Assembly (NCBI RefSeq): GCF_005405205.1
Contig: NZ_BJDP01000001.1
Span: forward strand, 248,001 to 312,000
Source of the DNA: Enterococcus pingfangensis
Lineage (GTDB): Bacteria > Bacillota > Bacilli > Lactobacillales > Enterococcaceae
Length of the DNA stretch: 64,000 nt
Direction: 5' to 3'
In this document: positions 57,701 to 64,000 of the stretch, one piece after another
How positions within the stretch are numbered: the first letter of the stretch is position 1
Layout of the letters: the number at the start of each line of letters is the position of its first letter
Position numbers and translations under genes: made by a program
The notes under the pieces: model-generated
Told to the model about the DNA's origin: nothing
Seen by the model: only the letters and a program-made list of their open reading frames with translations
The model's database searches: none

Positions 57701-58470
57701 TTTTGCAGCTCATCTGCTCCTTGACTTGCTGAGATCAGCCACTGATAATTCTGATCGATCTCTTGCAGCGTGTTTAAAACTTGCGGACGAATCAAGTCTT
57801 GATATAACGCTGAATCAACCAAAGTCTCAACCCGATAATTGTCGACTAAGCCGTCCAACCAGCGAAAAGGTTCTGGATTGGCCCGGGCAAATTCATACAT
57901 CGCTAAGATCAAATCTTCCAAGCCGCTATCGCTGCGATCGTTTGAGAAATTTTCTGTCAGACGATAAAAAATCTCCTGATTTTCTTCATAAAATGTTTCT
58001 CGTAATTCGTCCCACACATCTTCTTTTAACAAAATCTTCTCAGTATCATCAGTCAGCATCCGATAACTTGGGTCCAGATCGATCAAATAGAAAAAACGCT
58101 GGATGACTTTGGAACAAAATGAATGCAACGTTGAGATATTCGCAGTCGGCAACAACGTCAACTGATGAGTAAAATGATTTTTTAATTCTTGATCGGTCTC
58201 CTCGTTGATCGCTTCTTGTAAAGCGCTCTGGACACGTTCCTTCATTTCAGCTGCCGCGGCTTCCGTGAAGGTCACGACTAAGAGCTGATCGACTGAAAGT
58301 TTCTGGCGTTTGATTTTTTCAATGACACGCCGAACCAACACAGCCGTTTTTCCTGACCCAGCCGAAGCCGAAACTAAGAGATTGGTCCCTTGATCATAAA
58401 TCGCCTGCCACTGGGAATCAGTATAGATTTCGTTTGGTGTTTTCGGAGGGATGGGATAGTTAGTTGTCAT
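54793..58470 (-). CDS. addA: ATP-dependent helicase/nuclease subunit A
   Basis: The helicase-nuclease subunit of AddAB, which processes double-strand breaks for RecA. The 1225-residue product has UvrD-type motifs: Walker A SASAGSGKTAVLV (34-46), VVTFTEAAAAEM, Walker B-like LVDEYQDINQ, FMVGDVKQSIYGFR, TIHGSKGLEFPVVF and YVALTRAE. A C-terminal RecB-like nuclease domain contains LLYDLKTDYY (D-x-K). Its start overlaps addB by 11 bp. Confidence 0.96.
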   Translation of the reverse strand: MTTNYPIPPKTPNEIYTDSQWQAIYDQGTNLLVSASAGSGKTAVLVRRVIEKIKRQKLSVDQLLVVTFTEAAAAEMKERVQSALQEAINEETDQELKNHFTHQLTLLPTANISTLHSFCSKVIQRFFYLIDLDPSYRMLTDDTEKILLKEDVWDELRETFYEENQEIFYRLTENFSNDRSDSGLEDLILAMYEFARANPEPFRWLDGLVDNYRVETLVDSALYQDLIRPQVLNTLQEIDQNYQWLISASQGADELQKITALAQTEKLLTQQIEQKIRENELTDVFTLFETIKFPAYPSPRKKEIKELYGDVIAECKNYRDHAKQELLKIKEMYFSVSPEEQVERLQEALPIVEELVRVEKRFIEEYSAKKREKGMLDFNDLEHFTLQILQTTINGERPAENYYRKRFAEILVDEYQDINQLQETILRQLSVEKPGNLFMVGDVKQSIYGFRLADPTLFIQKYHDFSEAVGGRRIILAENFRSRKEVLDFTNLIFSQLMDPVVGQIEYDKQAELINGFTAFPETDSFAPELLIYQKAGEVPEWIEDKSMGEIFMTALKIRELIDQDFEIYDKKEKAMRPVRYEDIALLIPTRSNNLTILEIFKQLGIPLAINDTQNYFQSTELRVIIALLQIIDNPYQDIPLAAVLRSPIVGLYEEELAQVRLALPQKDYYQAVKSYLQTNEDATAKKLSAFIGQLNEWREFARRESLADLLVKIYNETAYLDYVLGMPAGQQRHANLLALIERAKDYERSSFRGLYQFIRFIEKMQEKDKDLGEPPTEEIQDAVRVMTIHGSKGLEFPVVFLLDMSKSFNVQDTRRNYVFDERLGLGVKLLTPDTRIRKDTLLFQTVKQKNLNKLLSEEMRKLYVALTRAEQKLFLVGSYENEETAYKTWSKGSLNEKLVLDEGLRSGQKESFFDWVGLTLFRHPIMDNYQKDYAINQPPSLKKHPAVFKLDFIEPQTIAKAVQEYLPEIKTLEIPQGAINIQPVKQRLLFEYPYPEATKTTSYQSVSELKRLYDDPDNRETLSLTPSQPQYRFTESELSEPKFLGTKKELSPAEIGTATHLVMQLLPLKEKPQRNTIETLLEELVLRQTLTSEIAEKIAIDNILQFFDSEFGSYLIQHAAYLSREEPFAMLLPADQLFSEYQNQDEILIHGIIDGYLEFDDKILLYDLKTDYYTPERESQLIDRYRSQLYLYRDALEKAKQKPVEAAYLIFLQGNRAINLLKTP

Positions 58471-61400
58471 GCAGTTCTTCCTCCATTCGTTTCAAGACTT
58501 CCTCTTTAGAAAGTTTTTCTAAGCGGTGATAATTATTTTCTTTCAACATCGCGTCAAATTTGCAGACACTGCGGAATGGGCAGTATTGGCAAGCGATCCG
58601 CTGATTGTCTTTATAAGTTGGATTCAATTTAATTTCACCGGAAACAATTTGATTGCCGGCTTGTTGAATTTTTTCTCGGTTGTATTTGCGCAGCAGTTCG
58701 ATCTCAGATAGATCATAAAATTTATCTTTAGAATGCGATACGATTACTGTTTGCCCATCTTTATCTTTTTTGATTGGGAACAATGAGGAGCTTTCTTTTT
58801 CTTGTAAACTCTGATCCAGCTGATCATAAAGCTCCGGCTCTTTTGCAAATAAGCCGTCGTATTGATAGGCCTTCAACATCTCTTTTTCAATATTTTTAGG
58901 CTCTTTTAATACAGGATTGTGAATGTGCAAATAGTAAGCGCCCGCCGGTTTGACCTCTTTTGCATTGGCTTGATTGAAGTCGGTGACGGCCACATCCAAG
59001 TAAGTGATTAACTGCAAAGCGATGCCATAATACGCATCCGTCACATTGAAACTGTGAGGACTCGATTTATAGTCGATTACACTCAGCCAATCATTTTCTT
59101 TACCTTGCAGTTGGTCTAAGCGATCGATTTTTCCGCGGACTGCCACTTTGCCGCCATTTGATAATGGCAAGTCGATTCCTGGAATTCCTTTTTGTCCGCC
59201 AATTGATCCAAAGAGAACTTCCGTTTGCTGCGGTTCAAGCTTTGTCCGCATTCCTTGCTGCACCAAGCCCCAGCTGACTCTTTGAATCGTTCGTGACAAC
59301 TGATAGCGAATGTAATTCATTCGAGCTGAACTGGAAAGAATGGCAAATTTCAACTCGCCAAAAATTTTTCTCAAAACTTCTTCAGCCAGCTGATTGCGTT
59401 CTGCTTCATTTAATTCTGCTAAGCGCAAGCCTTGCTCTTTAATCAAATGGAAAAAATAATCCAATGCTTCATGATAAAAATCTCCTGCCGCCGCCGGTGT
59501 CAACCCGTAAACCGTCCGCTCTTTTAAGCCTAAGCCGAAATTAGCAAAGTATTTATATTGGCAATTATAGAAATTCTCGATTCGTGAAACGGAAACATAC
59601 AGATTTTTTCCGTATAACTGTTCAGCTGTTTCTGGCAGCAGTTCCCGCGGCACGTTGAGATCTTGCAAACTTTTAAAGACACGCTGAGCCATTGGGGCTA
59701 GCGAACTATTTTGGATAAATTTTTGCAATTCCCGCCATGATGGCAAGAAAGCCCGATTCTCATCTTGCGCAAAGCGGTTCAAAGCAATTAGATCGGACAG
59801 CAGCGTCCGCATTGTTCCTAAATGATCTTCCGGCAGACTCGTTAGTTTCAACGATTCATTTTCTTTGATTGGCAATTGGAGTCCTTGGCTTAACTGGCGT
59901 AAAAAGGAAGAAACTTCTAATTTTTTCTCTCCTTCAACCGTTGCCGCCAAACTCAAATAAAGTTTTTCTGTTGCAGAAAGAAAGACAGAGTAAGCTAAAA
60001 AAGGTTCTCGACTTACTTTAGAACTATTACTTTCTGGTAAAAACTTTCCTTCCGGCAGATTTTGATTGAACAACGAACGCTCTTCTGCCGATAACAAGCC
60101 TTTGTCGTCAAAACGAGCAGGAAAATCATTGTTGTTCAGCCCGATTGCGAACGTGACTTTCATTTGATCCACACGCGCCAGTTCTAAATCATTGACTCGA
60201 ACTTGATCGATCGCAGTTGGAATCTTGCCGTAAGATAGATTCATCAAACCCGCTAAAAAGATTTCTTGAAAAGCGGGCCAATCAAAGGAATCTGCACCAT
60301 AGATCAAGACATACTCATCCAAAAGATCAAGTAATGCCTGCCAAGTTTGTTCATGATTGCGGGCTTTATCTAAATTTCCTCTTTCAACTTCTTGATCCCG
60401 CCAAAAAAGCAATTGTTTTTTTACTCCACTTTTTTCTAAGAATCGATAAAAAATCGTCGCGGCTTCTAGTCCATTTGCCGCTTGTTTGATTTTTTTTAAA
60501 AATGCCGGCAATACTTGTTGGATTGAGCGGCGGACTTCATTAGTCACAGCTTCTAATTGTTTCGCATCCTTGAAAACATCGGCCTCAAAATCATAATCGA
60601 CAAATTCCCAATCTGATTCTTTTGTCCAAGCGCTTCCGCGAAAATTGTAAGCTAAACAAACATTTTCAGTCTGATCGATTTTTTCGCGGTAGTCTTGTTG
60701 CTGCGAAAACCAAGTATCCGCCGCCCAATCAAAGGGGGCAAATAATTCTGTGCGCAGCAAGCGAAACACATCGTTGATTCGGTAATGGTAGTTATCGACC
60801 AAAAACAATGCTTGTAAAAATTCAATCAACGGATGGGCTGCCATCGCTTGCGTCTCATCCAAATAAAATGGAATAGCCAGTTTTTGGAAAATATCTGGCA
60901 AGACACTGTCATAAATTTGCGGATTACGCAATAAGATTTGAATGTCTTTATAACGATAGCCCTCATCTCTGACCAAATGCCGGATCTTTTCACCGACCTT
61001 TCGGATCTCTTCCGCCACTGTGGCATATTTGGTTAGCTGAATCTGGTCTGATTGCGACAGATCGGCTTTTTTCTGATCCGCCCAAAATGTGCCGATTTGA
61101 TTGAAAACAGTTTGTTTCGCTTGTGAAAAACGGTCCGACCGTACGGGAATTTGTTGCAAGTCTGCATTTTTCTTTAATTGAAAATAGGTCTTGCCCGGAT
61201 CTGCAAACAAGTTCAAAGGATTTGGTTCTTCGTTTGGATATGGACGATCCAATTCCAAAGAAACAAACAGTTCCCCGCAAGTCATCAACGTATTCAAAAC
61301 ATTCAATTCTCTAGCGTTGAACCGGGTAAATCCGCTGACGATAAACAAACTATGCGATAAGTCTTGCCCACCTAAATAATCATGCAGCAATAACAATGGA

Positions 61401-61942
61401 TCTTCATTCGCCACTTGATAATCAATCAATGCTTCTTCATAGGCCGCAAAAACTTTTTGCAAGTCTTGCAGTTTCAAAACTTGATCTGGGTCGCTCCCAT
61501 TTTCAACTAAGTCTGCGACGGTAACATTACCGATCTGCATCTCTTGATAAAAGCCGACTAATTGTTGAATAAATCCCGTTTTATTTACTTCGCCGCGAAA
61601 AATCGTCAACTCTTCACGCTGTTCTTGGAGAATTTTCCGCAAGATCATCGCATTGCCGGCTTCAGATAAAATATTTCCTGGAACTTGTCCGTCGCGCTGT
61701 AAAAAATACCAAGCCAACCGTTGAAAGCTAAATACTTGGGTACGGATCGTACTGAACGCTGTCTTTTTTTCTGATTGTTTTATAGCGGACAAAAGTGTGA
61801 TCTCTTGTTCAAATTTATTGTAATTGGGGACTAAGAAAAACACCCGATTCTCTGAACTGCGCGCTAACCAAGCTTGCGCCGTCTGAATCATTTGTTCTGT
61901 CGCGTCGTTCTGCCCAGCACCTAACAAAAATTGTAATGCCAT
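58460..61942 (-). CDS. addB: ATP-dependent helicase/nuclease subunit B
   Basis: The second nuclease and Chi-recognition-type subunit of AddAB. The 1160-residue product ends with a RecB-like nuclease (VIDYKSS) and an iron-sulfur staple: one Cys in YNCQYKYFANFGL and the cluster CQYCPFRSVCKF near the C-terminus. The N-terminal LLGAGQNDATEQ occupies the Walker A position but lacks the GKT found in B. subtilis AddB. ATG 61942 follows GAGGGG. A clear -10 (TATAAT) lies upstream. Confidence 0.94.
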   Translation of the reverse strand: MALQFLLGAGQNDATEQMIQTAQAWLARSSENRVFFLVPNYNKFEQEITLLSAIKQSEKKTAFSTIRTQVFSFQRLAWYFLQRDGQVPGNILSEAGNAMILRKILQEQREELTIFRGEVNKTGFIQQLVGFYQEMQIGNVTVADLVENGSDPDQVLKLQDLQKVFAAYEEALIDYQVANEDPLLLLHDYLGGQDLSHSLFIVSGFTRFNARELNVLNTLMTCGELFVSLELDRPYPNEEPNPLNLFADPGKTYFQLKKNADLQQIPVRSDRFSQAKQTVFNQIGTFWADQKKADLSQSDQIQLTKYATVAEEIRKVGEKIRHLVRDEGYRYKDIQILLRNPQIYDSVLPDIFQKLAIPFYLDETQAMAAHPLIEFLQALFLVDNYHYRINDVFRLLRTELFAPFDWAADTWFSQQQDYREKIDQTENVCLAYNFRGSAWTKESDWEFVDYDFEADVFKDAKQLEAVTNEVRRSIQQVLPAFLKKIKQAANGLEAATIFYRFLEKSGVKKQLLFWRDQEVERGNLDKARNHEQTWQALLDLLDEYVLIYGADSFDWPAFQEIFLAGLMNLSYGKIPTAIDQVRVNDLELARVDQMKVTFAIGLNNNDFPARFDDKGLLSAEERSLFNQNLPEGKFLPESNSSKVSREPFLAYSVFLSATEKLYLSLAATVEGEKKLEVSSFLRQLSQGLQLPIKENESLKLTSLPEDHLGTMRTLLSDLIALNRFAQDENRAFLPSWRELQKFIQNSSLAPMAQRVFKSLQDLNVPRELLPETAEQLYGKNLYVSVSRIENFYNCQYKYFANFGLGLKERTVYGLTPAAAGDFYHEALDYFFHLIKEQGLRLAELNEAERNQLAEEVLRKIFGELKFAILSSSARMNYIRYQLSRTIQRVSWGLVQQGMRTKLEPQQTEVLFGSIGGQKGIPGIDLPLSNGGKVAVRGKIDRLDQLQGKENDWLSVIDYKSSPHSFNVTDAYYGIALQLITYLDVAVTDFNQANAKEVKPAGAYYLHIHNPVLKEPKNIEKEMLKAYQYDGLFAKEPELYDQLDQSLQEKESSSLFPIKKDKDGQTVIVSHSKDKFYDLSEIELLRKYNREKIQQAGNQIVSGEIKLNPTYKDNQRIACQYCPFRSVCKFDAMLKENNYHRLEKLSKEEVLKRMEEELHDN

Positions 61943-62021
61943 CGTTTCCCCTCTTTTCTTCAAATGATGGTACTTGTTTATTATAACAGTTCAAGTAAAA
62001 CAGCGCATAGCGAAAGACAAG

Positions 62022-62055
62022 ACAAAAAAAGACTAGCAATATTTGCTAGTCTACA
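62022..62055 (-). terminator. Terminator of lepB
   Basis: AGACTAGCAA and TTGCTAGTCT pair around ATA, followed by TTTTTTT on the minus strand; the stem overlaps the end of lepB. Confidence 0.85.
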
Positions 62056-62588
62056 GTCCCAAAACGATCAAGCGGCCAGAAAACAAATTTAACATCCGCC
62101 ATAATATCTTTTTTCTTAATCGTGCCGATGATTCGGCTGTCCTTCGAGATTCGGCGGTTGTCACCTAGTACAAATAACTCACCTGCCGGAACTTTTTCTG
62201 AGCCAAATAATTCTTTTAAATCAAAATCATAAGTCAATGGCTGATCGTCGGTCAATTCTCCCTTAAATTCAGCTAAATAAGGTTCAGCATATTTCTTTCC
62301 GTTAATATAGAGCGTATCATTTTTGTATTCGACTGTATCGCCAGGTAGTCCGATCACCCGTTTGATATAATTTTTGCCAAGATCATCAGGCGCTGGGAAA
62401 GTGACGATGTCAAAACGTTTGATCTCAGTATTTTTTAAAGCGATCACGCGTTCACCATCAATTAATGTCGGATCCATCGAATCTCCTTTAACAACTACAG
62501 GAGTAAAAACAAACTGGCGCAAACCAATCAAAATAGCTGCTAAGAATAAAAAATAAAGAATAGTCTTTCCTATTTCTTTGATATTCAT
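62046..62588 (-). CDS. lepB: Type I signal peptidase
   Basis: A membrane-anchored protease that removes signal peptides from exported proteins. The 180-residue product has one N-terminal helix (about 8-28), the catalytic Ser37 in KGDSMDPT, the catalytic Lys76 in KRVIGLPGD and the late GDNRRISKDSR box. Its length and single anchor are typical of Gram-positive SipS-type enzymes. A terminator follows, so it is not co-transcribed with addB by default. Confidence 0.95.
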   Translation of the reverse strand: MNIKEIGKTILYFLFLAAILIGLRQFVFTPVVVKGDSMDPTLIDGERVIALKNTEIKRFDIVTFPAPDDLGKNYIKRVIGLPGDTVEYKNDTLYINGKKYAEPYLAEFKGELTDDQPLTYDFDLKELFGSEKVPAGELFVLGDNRRISKDSRIIGTIKKKDIMADVKFVFWPLDRFGTVD

Positions 62589-62707
62589 TTGTTGTGTGCC
62601 TCCGTTTTTTTCATTAATATCGCTAGTTTATCATATTTTAAAAGGATTATTACAGGTTATTCCTCCACCTTTGAAAAAAATTTCGTTTTTGCGAGCATAT
62701 TTCTTTC

Positions 62708-62732
62708 CTTACTTTTTGTAAGATGTTAAAGT
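62708..62732 (+). promoter_or_regulatory. Nitroreductase promoter region with HxlR-like site
   Basis: The imperfect inverted repeat CTTACTTTTTGTAAG (62708-62722) lies just upstream of a possible -10 TAAAGT (62727-62732). It differs from the site in the hxlR promoter at only two of 15 positions (CTTACyTTTTrTAAG). The -35 is unclear. Confidence 0.5.
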
Positions 62733-62776
62733 AGTCTTTGTAAACAAGAACAAAACAAGAAAAGGTGGAATTTATT

Positions 62777-63373
62777 ATGTCTCAATTTTTAGAATCATTA
62801 AAAAACCGTCGTTCATTTTACGCTTTAGGCCGCGACGTTAAATTATCACAAGAAGAAATCACTGAATTAATTAAAGATACTGTGAAAAATAGCCCAACCG
62901 CATTTAATGCACAATCACCACGCGCAGTTATTCTATTTGGAGCAGCTCATGAAAAATTATGGAACATCGTTGAAGAAGCGTTGAAACCATTAACTCCAGC
63001 AGAAGCTTTTGCTAACACACAAGAAAAACTTGCTGGTTTCCGTAACGCTTACGGAACTGTTCTATTCTTCAAAGAAACAGATACTGTGAAAAACTTGCAA
63101 GAACAATTCGCATTATATGCTGATAACTTCCCTGACTGGGCAGAGCAATCAAACGGTATTGCTACAGCAAACACATGGACTGCTCTAACAACAGCTGGTC
63201 TTGGCGCTAACTTACAACATTACAACCCAGTTATTGACGAAGCCGTTGCAAAAGAATGGAACATTCCTGCTAACTGGCAATTACGTTCTCAATTAGTCTT
63301 TGGTTCTAAAGAAGCTGAAGCAAATGAAAAAGAATTTTTAGCTGACGACGAACGTTTCCGCGTTTTTAACTAA
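62777..63373 (+). CDS. Nitroreductase family protein
   Basis: A 198-residue FMN-dependent NAD(P)H oxidoreductase. The family start is clear (FLESLKNRRSFYALG, with the FMN-phosphate-binding R-R-S), followed by SPTAFNAQSPRAVILFG and the late SNGIATANTWTALTTAGLGANLQHYNP. Members reduce nitro compounds or quinones; the substrate is unknown. AAAGGTGG lies before ATG 62777. An operator-like repeat shared with the hxlR gene lies upstream. Confidence 0.92.
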   Translation: MSQFLESLKNRRSFYALGRDVKLSQEEITELIKDTVKNSPTAFNAQSPRAVILFGAAHEKLWNIVEEALKPLTPAEAFANTQEKLAGFRNAYGTVLFFKETDTVKNLQEQFALYADNFPDWAEQSNGIATANTWTALTTAGLGANLQHYNPVIDEAVAKEWNIPANWQLRSQLVFGSKEAEANEKEFLADDERFRVFN

Positions 63374-63390
63374 TTCGCTAAAAAATGATA

Positions 63391-63429
63391 GAAAGCAATA
63401 CTGATCGATTTCAGTATTGCTTTTTTTGA
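63391..63429 (+). terminator. Terminator of the nitroreductase gene
   Basis: AAAGCAATACTGA and TCAGTATTGCTTT pair around a short loop, followed by TTTT. Confidence 0.9.
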
Positions 63430-63488
63430 TTATTACAGAAAGAACTCATTTGAACAAGCTCATCAGACGCTATTCATTTCTGACTAAA

Positions 63489-63520
63489 CAAAAAAAGATG
63501 ACGTTTCCGCCATCTCATTG
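63489..63520 (-). terminator. Terminator of the partial membrane protein gene
   Basis: On the minus strand GAGATG.CG and CG.CATCTT pair around GAAA, followed by TTTTTTT; the stem overlaps the stop codon. Confidence 0.7.
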
Positions 63521-64000
63521 ACCATTCTTATCTTGATCATCTTTAGTTAAGATCTCCAACTTACTTCCTTCGTTAAGATGTGTCGAAAGAAAAACGACAA
63601 ACTCTGTCAGCGAATAATCAAAGGTTAAAATTGGTCCGCGACGTTCTTTCCGAAAATAATTAAGTTTGATCAAGCCACTTTCCTCTTGGAACAAGACTAC
63701 TCGCTCGATCTCCTTTAAGGGAACCCCGCGATTGTCCAAACTAAAAAGAATCAAACTCTCTTCAGTGAACCCTTTTTTATCCAACAAAAAGCTTAACATT
63801 ACTAGCGCAGCCAAAATCGTCTGCACACGGCCGTTCAAATCTTGCCAACTAGTAAAGCCGATCCATAGAACCAGACCTGTTAAAAAAAGATAGAAAAGAT
63901 CTTGCTTTCGCCGTTTAACTACCGGGATGACGATGTCTCTGCGAACCATCAATAAAAAAGCATACAGAACGATCGTAAAAATCCCCAATATTATTGTAAA
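63515..64000 (-). CDS. Membrane protein of unknown function, N-terminus beyond window
   Basis: The frame stays open to the right edge without a convincing start codon (only a TTG at 63988), so the N-terminus probably lies outside. The visible 161 residues hold two or three membrane helices (edge to about 17, then FYLFLTGLVLWIGF and ILAALVMLSFLL) and a soluble C-terminal domain with a beta-rich look (LILFSLDNRGVPLKEIERVVLF), resembling PH-like or YdbS-type bacterial domains only loosely. I do not recognise the family. Confidence 0.7.
   Translation of the reverse strand, partial: FTIILGIFTIVLYAFLLMVRRDIVIPVVKRRKQDLFYLFLTGLVLWIGFTSWQDLNGRVQTILAALVMLSFLLDKKGFTEESLILFSLDNRGVPLKEIERVVLFQEESGLIKLNYFRKERRGPILTFDYSLTEFVVFLSTHLNEGSKLEILTKDDQDKNGQ

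Overview
The window looks like an ordinary chromosomal segment of a low-GC Gram-positive coccus of the Enterococcaceae, most likely Enterococcus. Pointers are gpsB next to rnpB and a YpsA-type protein, lexA divergent from ynzC-tkt, AddAB rather than RecBCD, a water-forming-type NADH oxidase, FabT boxes, a RNase PH-RdgB fusion, and T-box leaders on alaS and pheST. I see no insertion sequence, phage, CRISPR array or tRNA gene.

Layout. 1-9.5 kb: alaS (partial) with promoter and T-box leader, a divergent FGE-like protein, a GNAT acetyltransferase, a VanZ-RDD/cshB pair, two small unknown genes, and an HD hydrolase coupled to an RlmL-like methyltransferase. 9.6-15.4 kb: rnpB, gpsB, ypsA, recU-ponA and dnaD-nth. 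15.5-20.8 kb: nox, tkt, ynzC, lexA, and a small membrane protein whose promoter carries two LexA boxes. 20.8-29.3 kb: recJ-apt, a LapA-like protein, SDR, rnz, a glycine-rich DUF1269-like protein, a pseudo-receiver regulator and obgE. 29.5-39.4 kb: gap, a cyclophilin lipoprotein, a divergent FabZ-like/fabI pair with a FabT box on each side, ilvE, an MscS-type channel, a zinc-free S14 paralogue with a Zur-like site, cbpB, murI-(rph-rdgB)-yfcE, and a small duplicated acidic protein. 39.5-48.9 kb: a polar amino acid ABC operon, trpS, ferrochelatase, and glpP followed by a leader-controlled three-gene oxidoreductase operon. 48.9-64 kb: marR-nmrA, pheST, an HxlR regulator, addB-addA, lepB, a nitroreductase and a partial membrane protein.

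Recurring themes are DNA repair and the SOS response (recU, nth, lexA, recJ, addAB), cell wall and division (ponA, gpsB, murI), translation (alaS, trpS, pheST, rnpB, rnz, rpsN2, obgE) and redox/central metabolism (nox, tkt, gap, glp-type oxidoreductases).

The best candidate for an undescribed system is the 87-residue membrane protein next to lexA. Its promoter has one LexA box filling the -35/-10 spacer and a second just downstream, and its position matches where Bacillus yneA and Staphylococcus sosA encode SOS division inhibitors, although its sequence resembles neither. Other points worth checking are a FabZ-like protein with Tyr in place of the catalytic His, a 15-bp operator shared by the HxlR gene and the nitroreductase gene, and a pseudo-receiver regulator with a tandem direct repeat ahead of the next gene.
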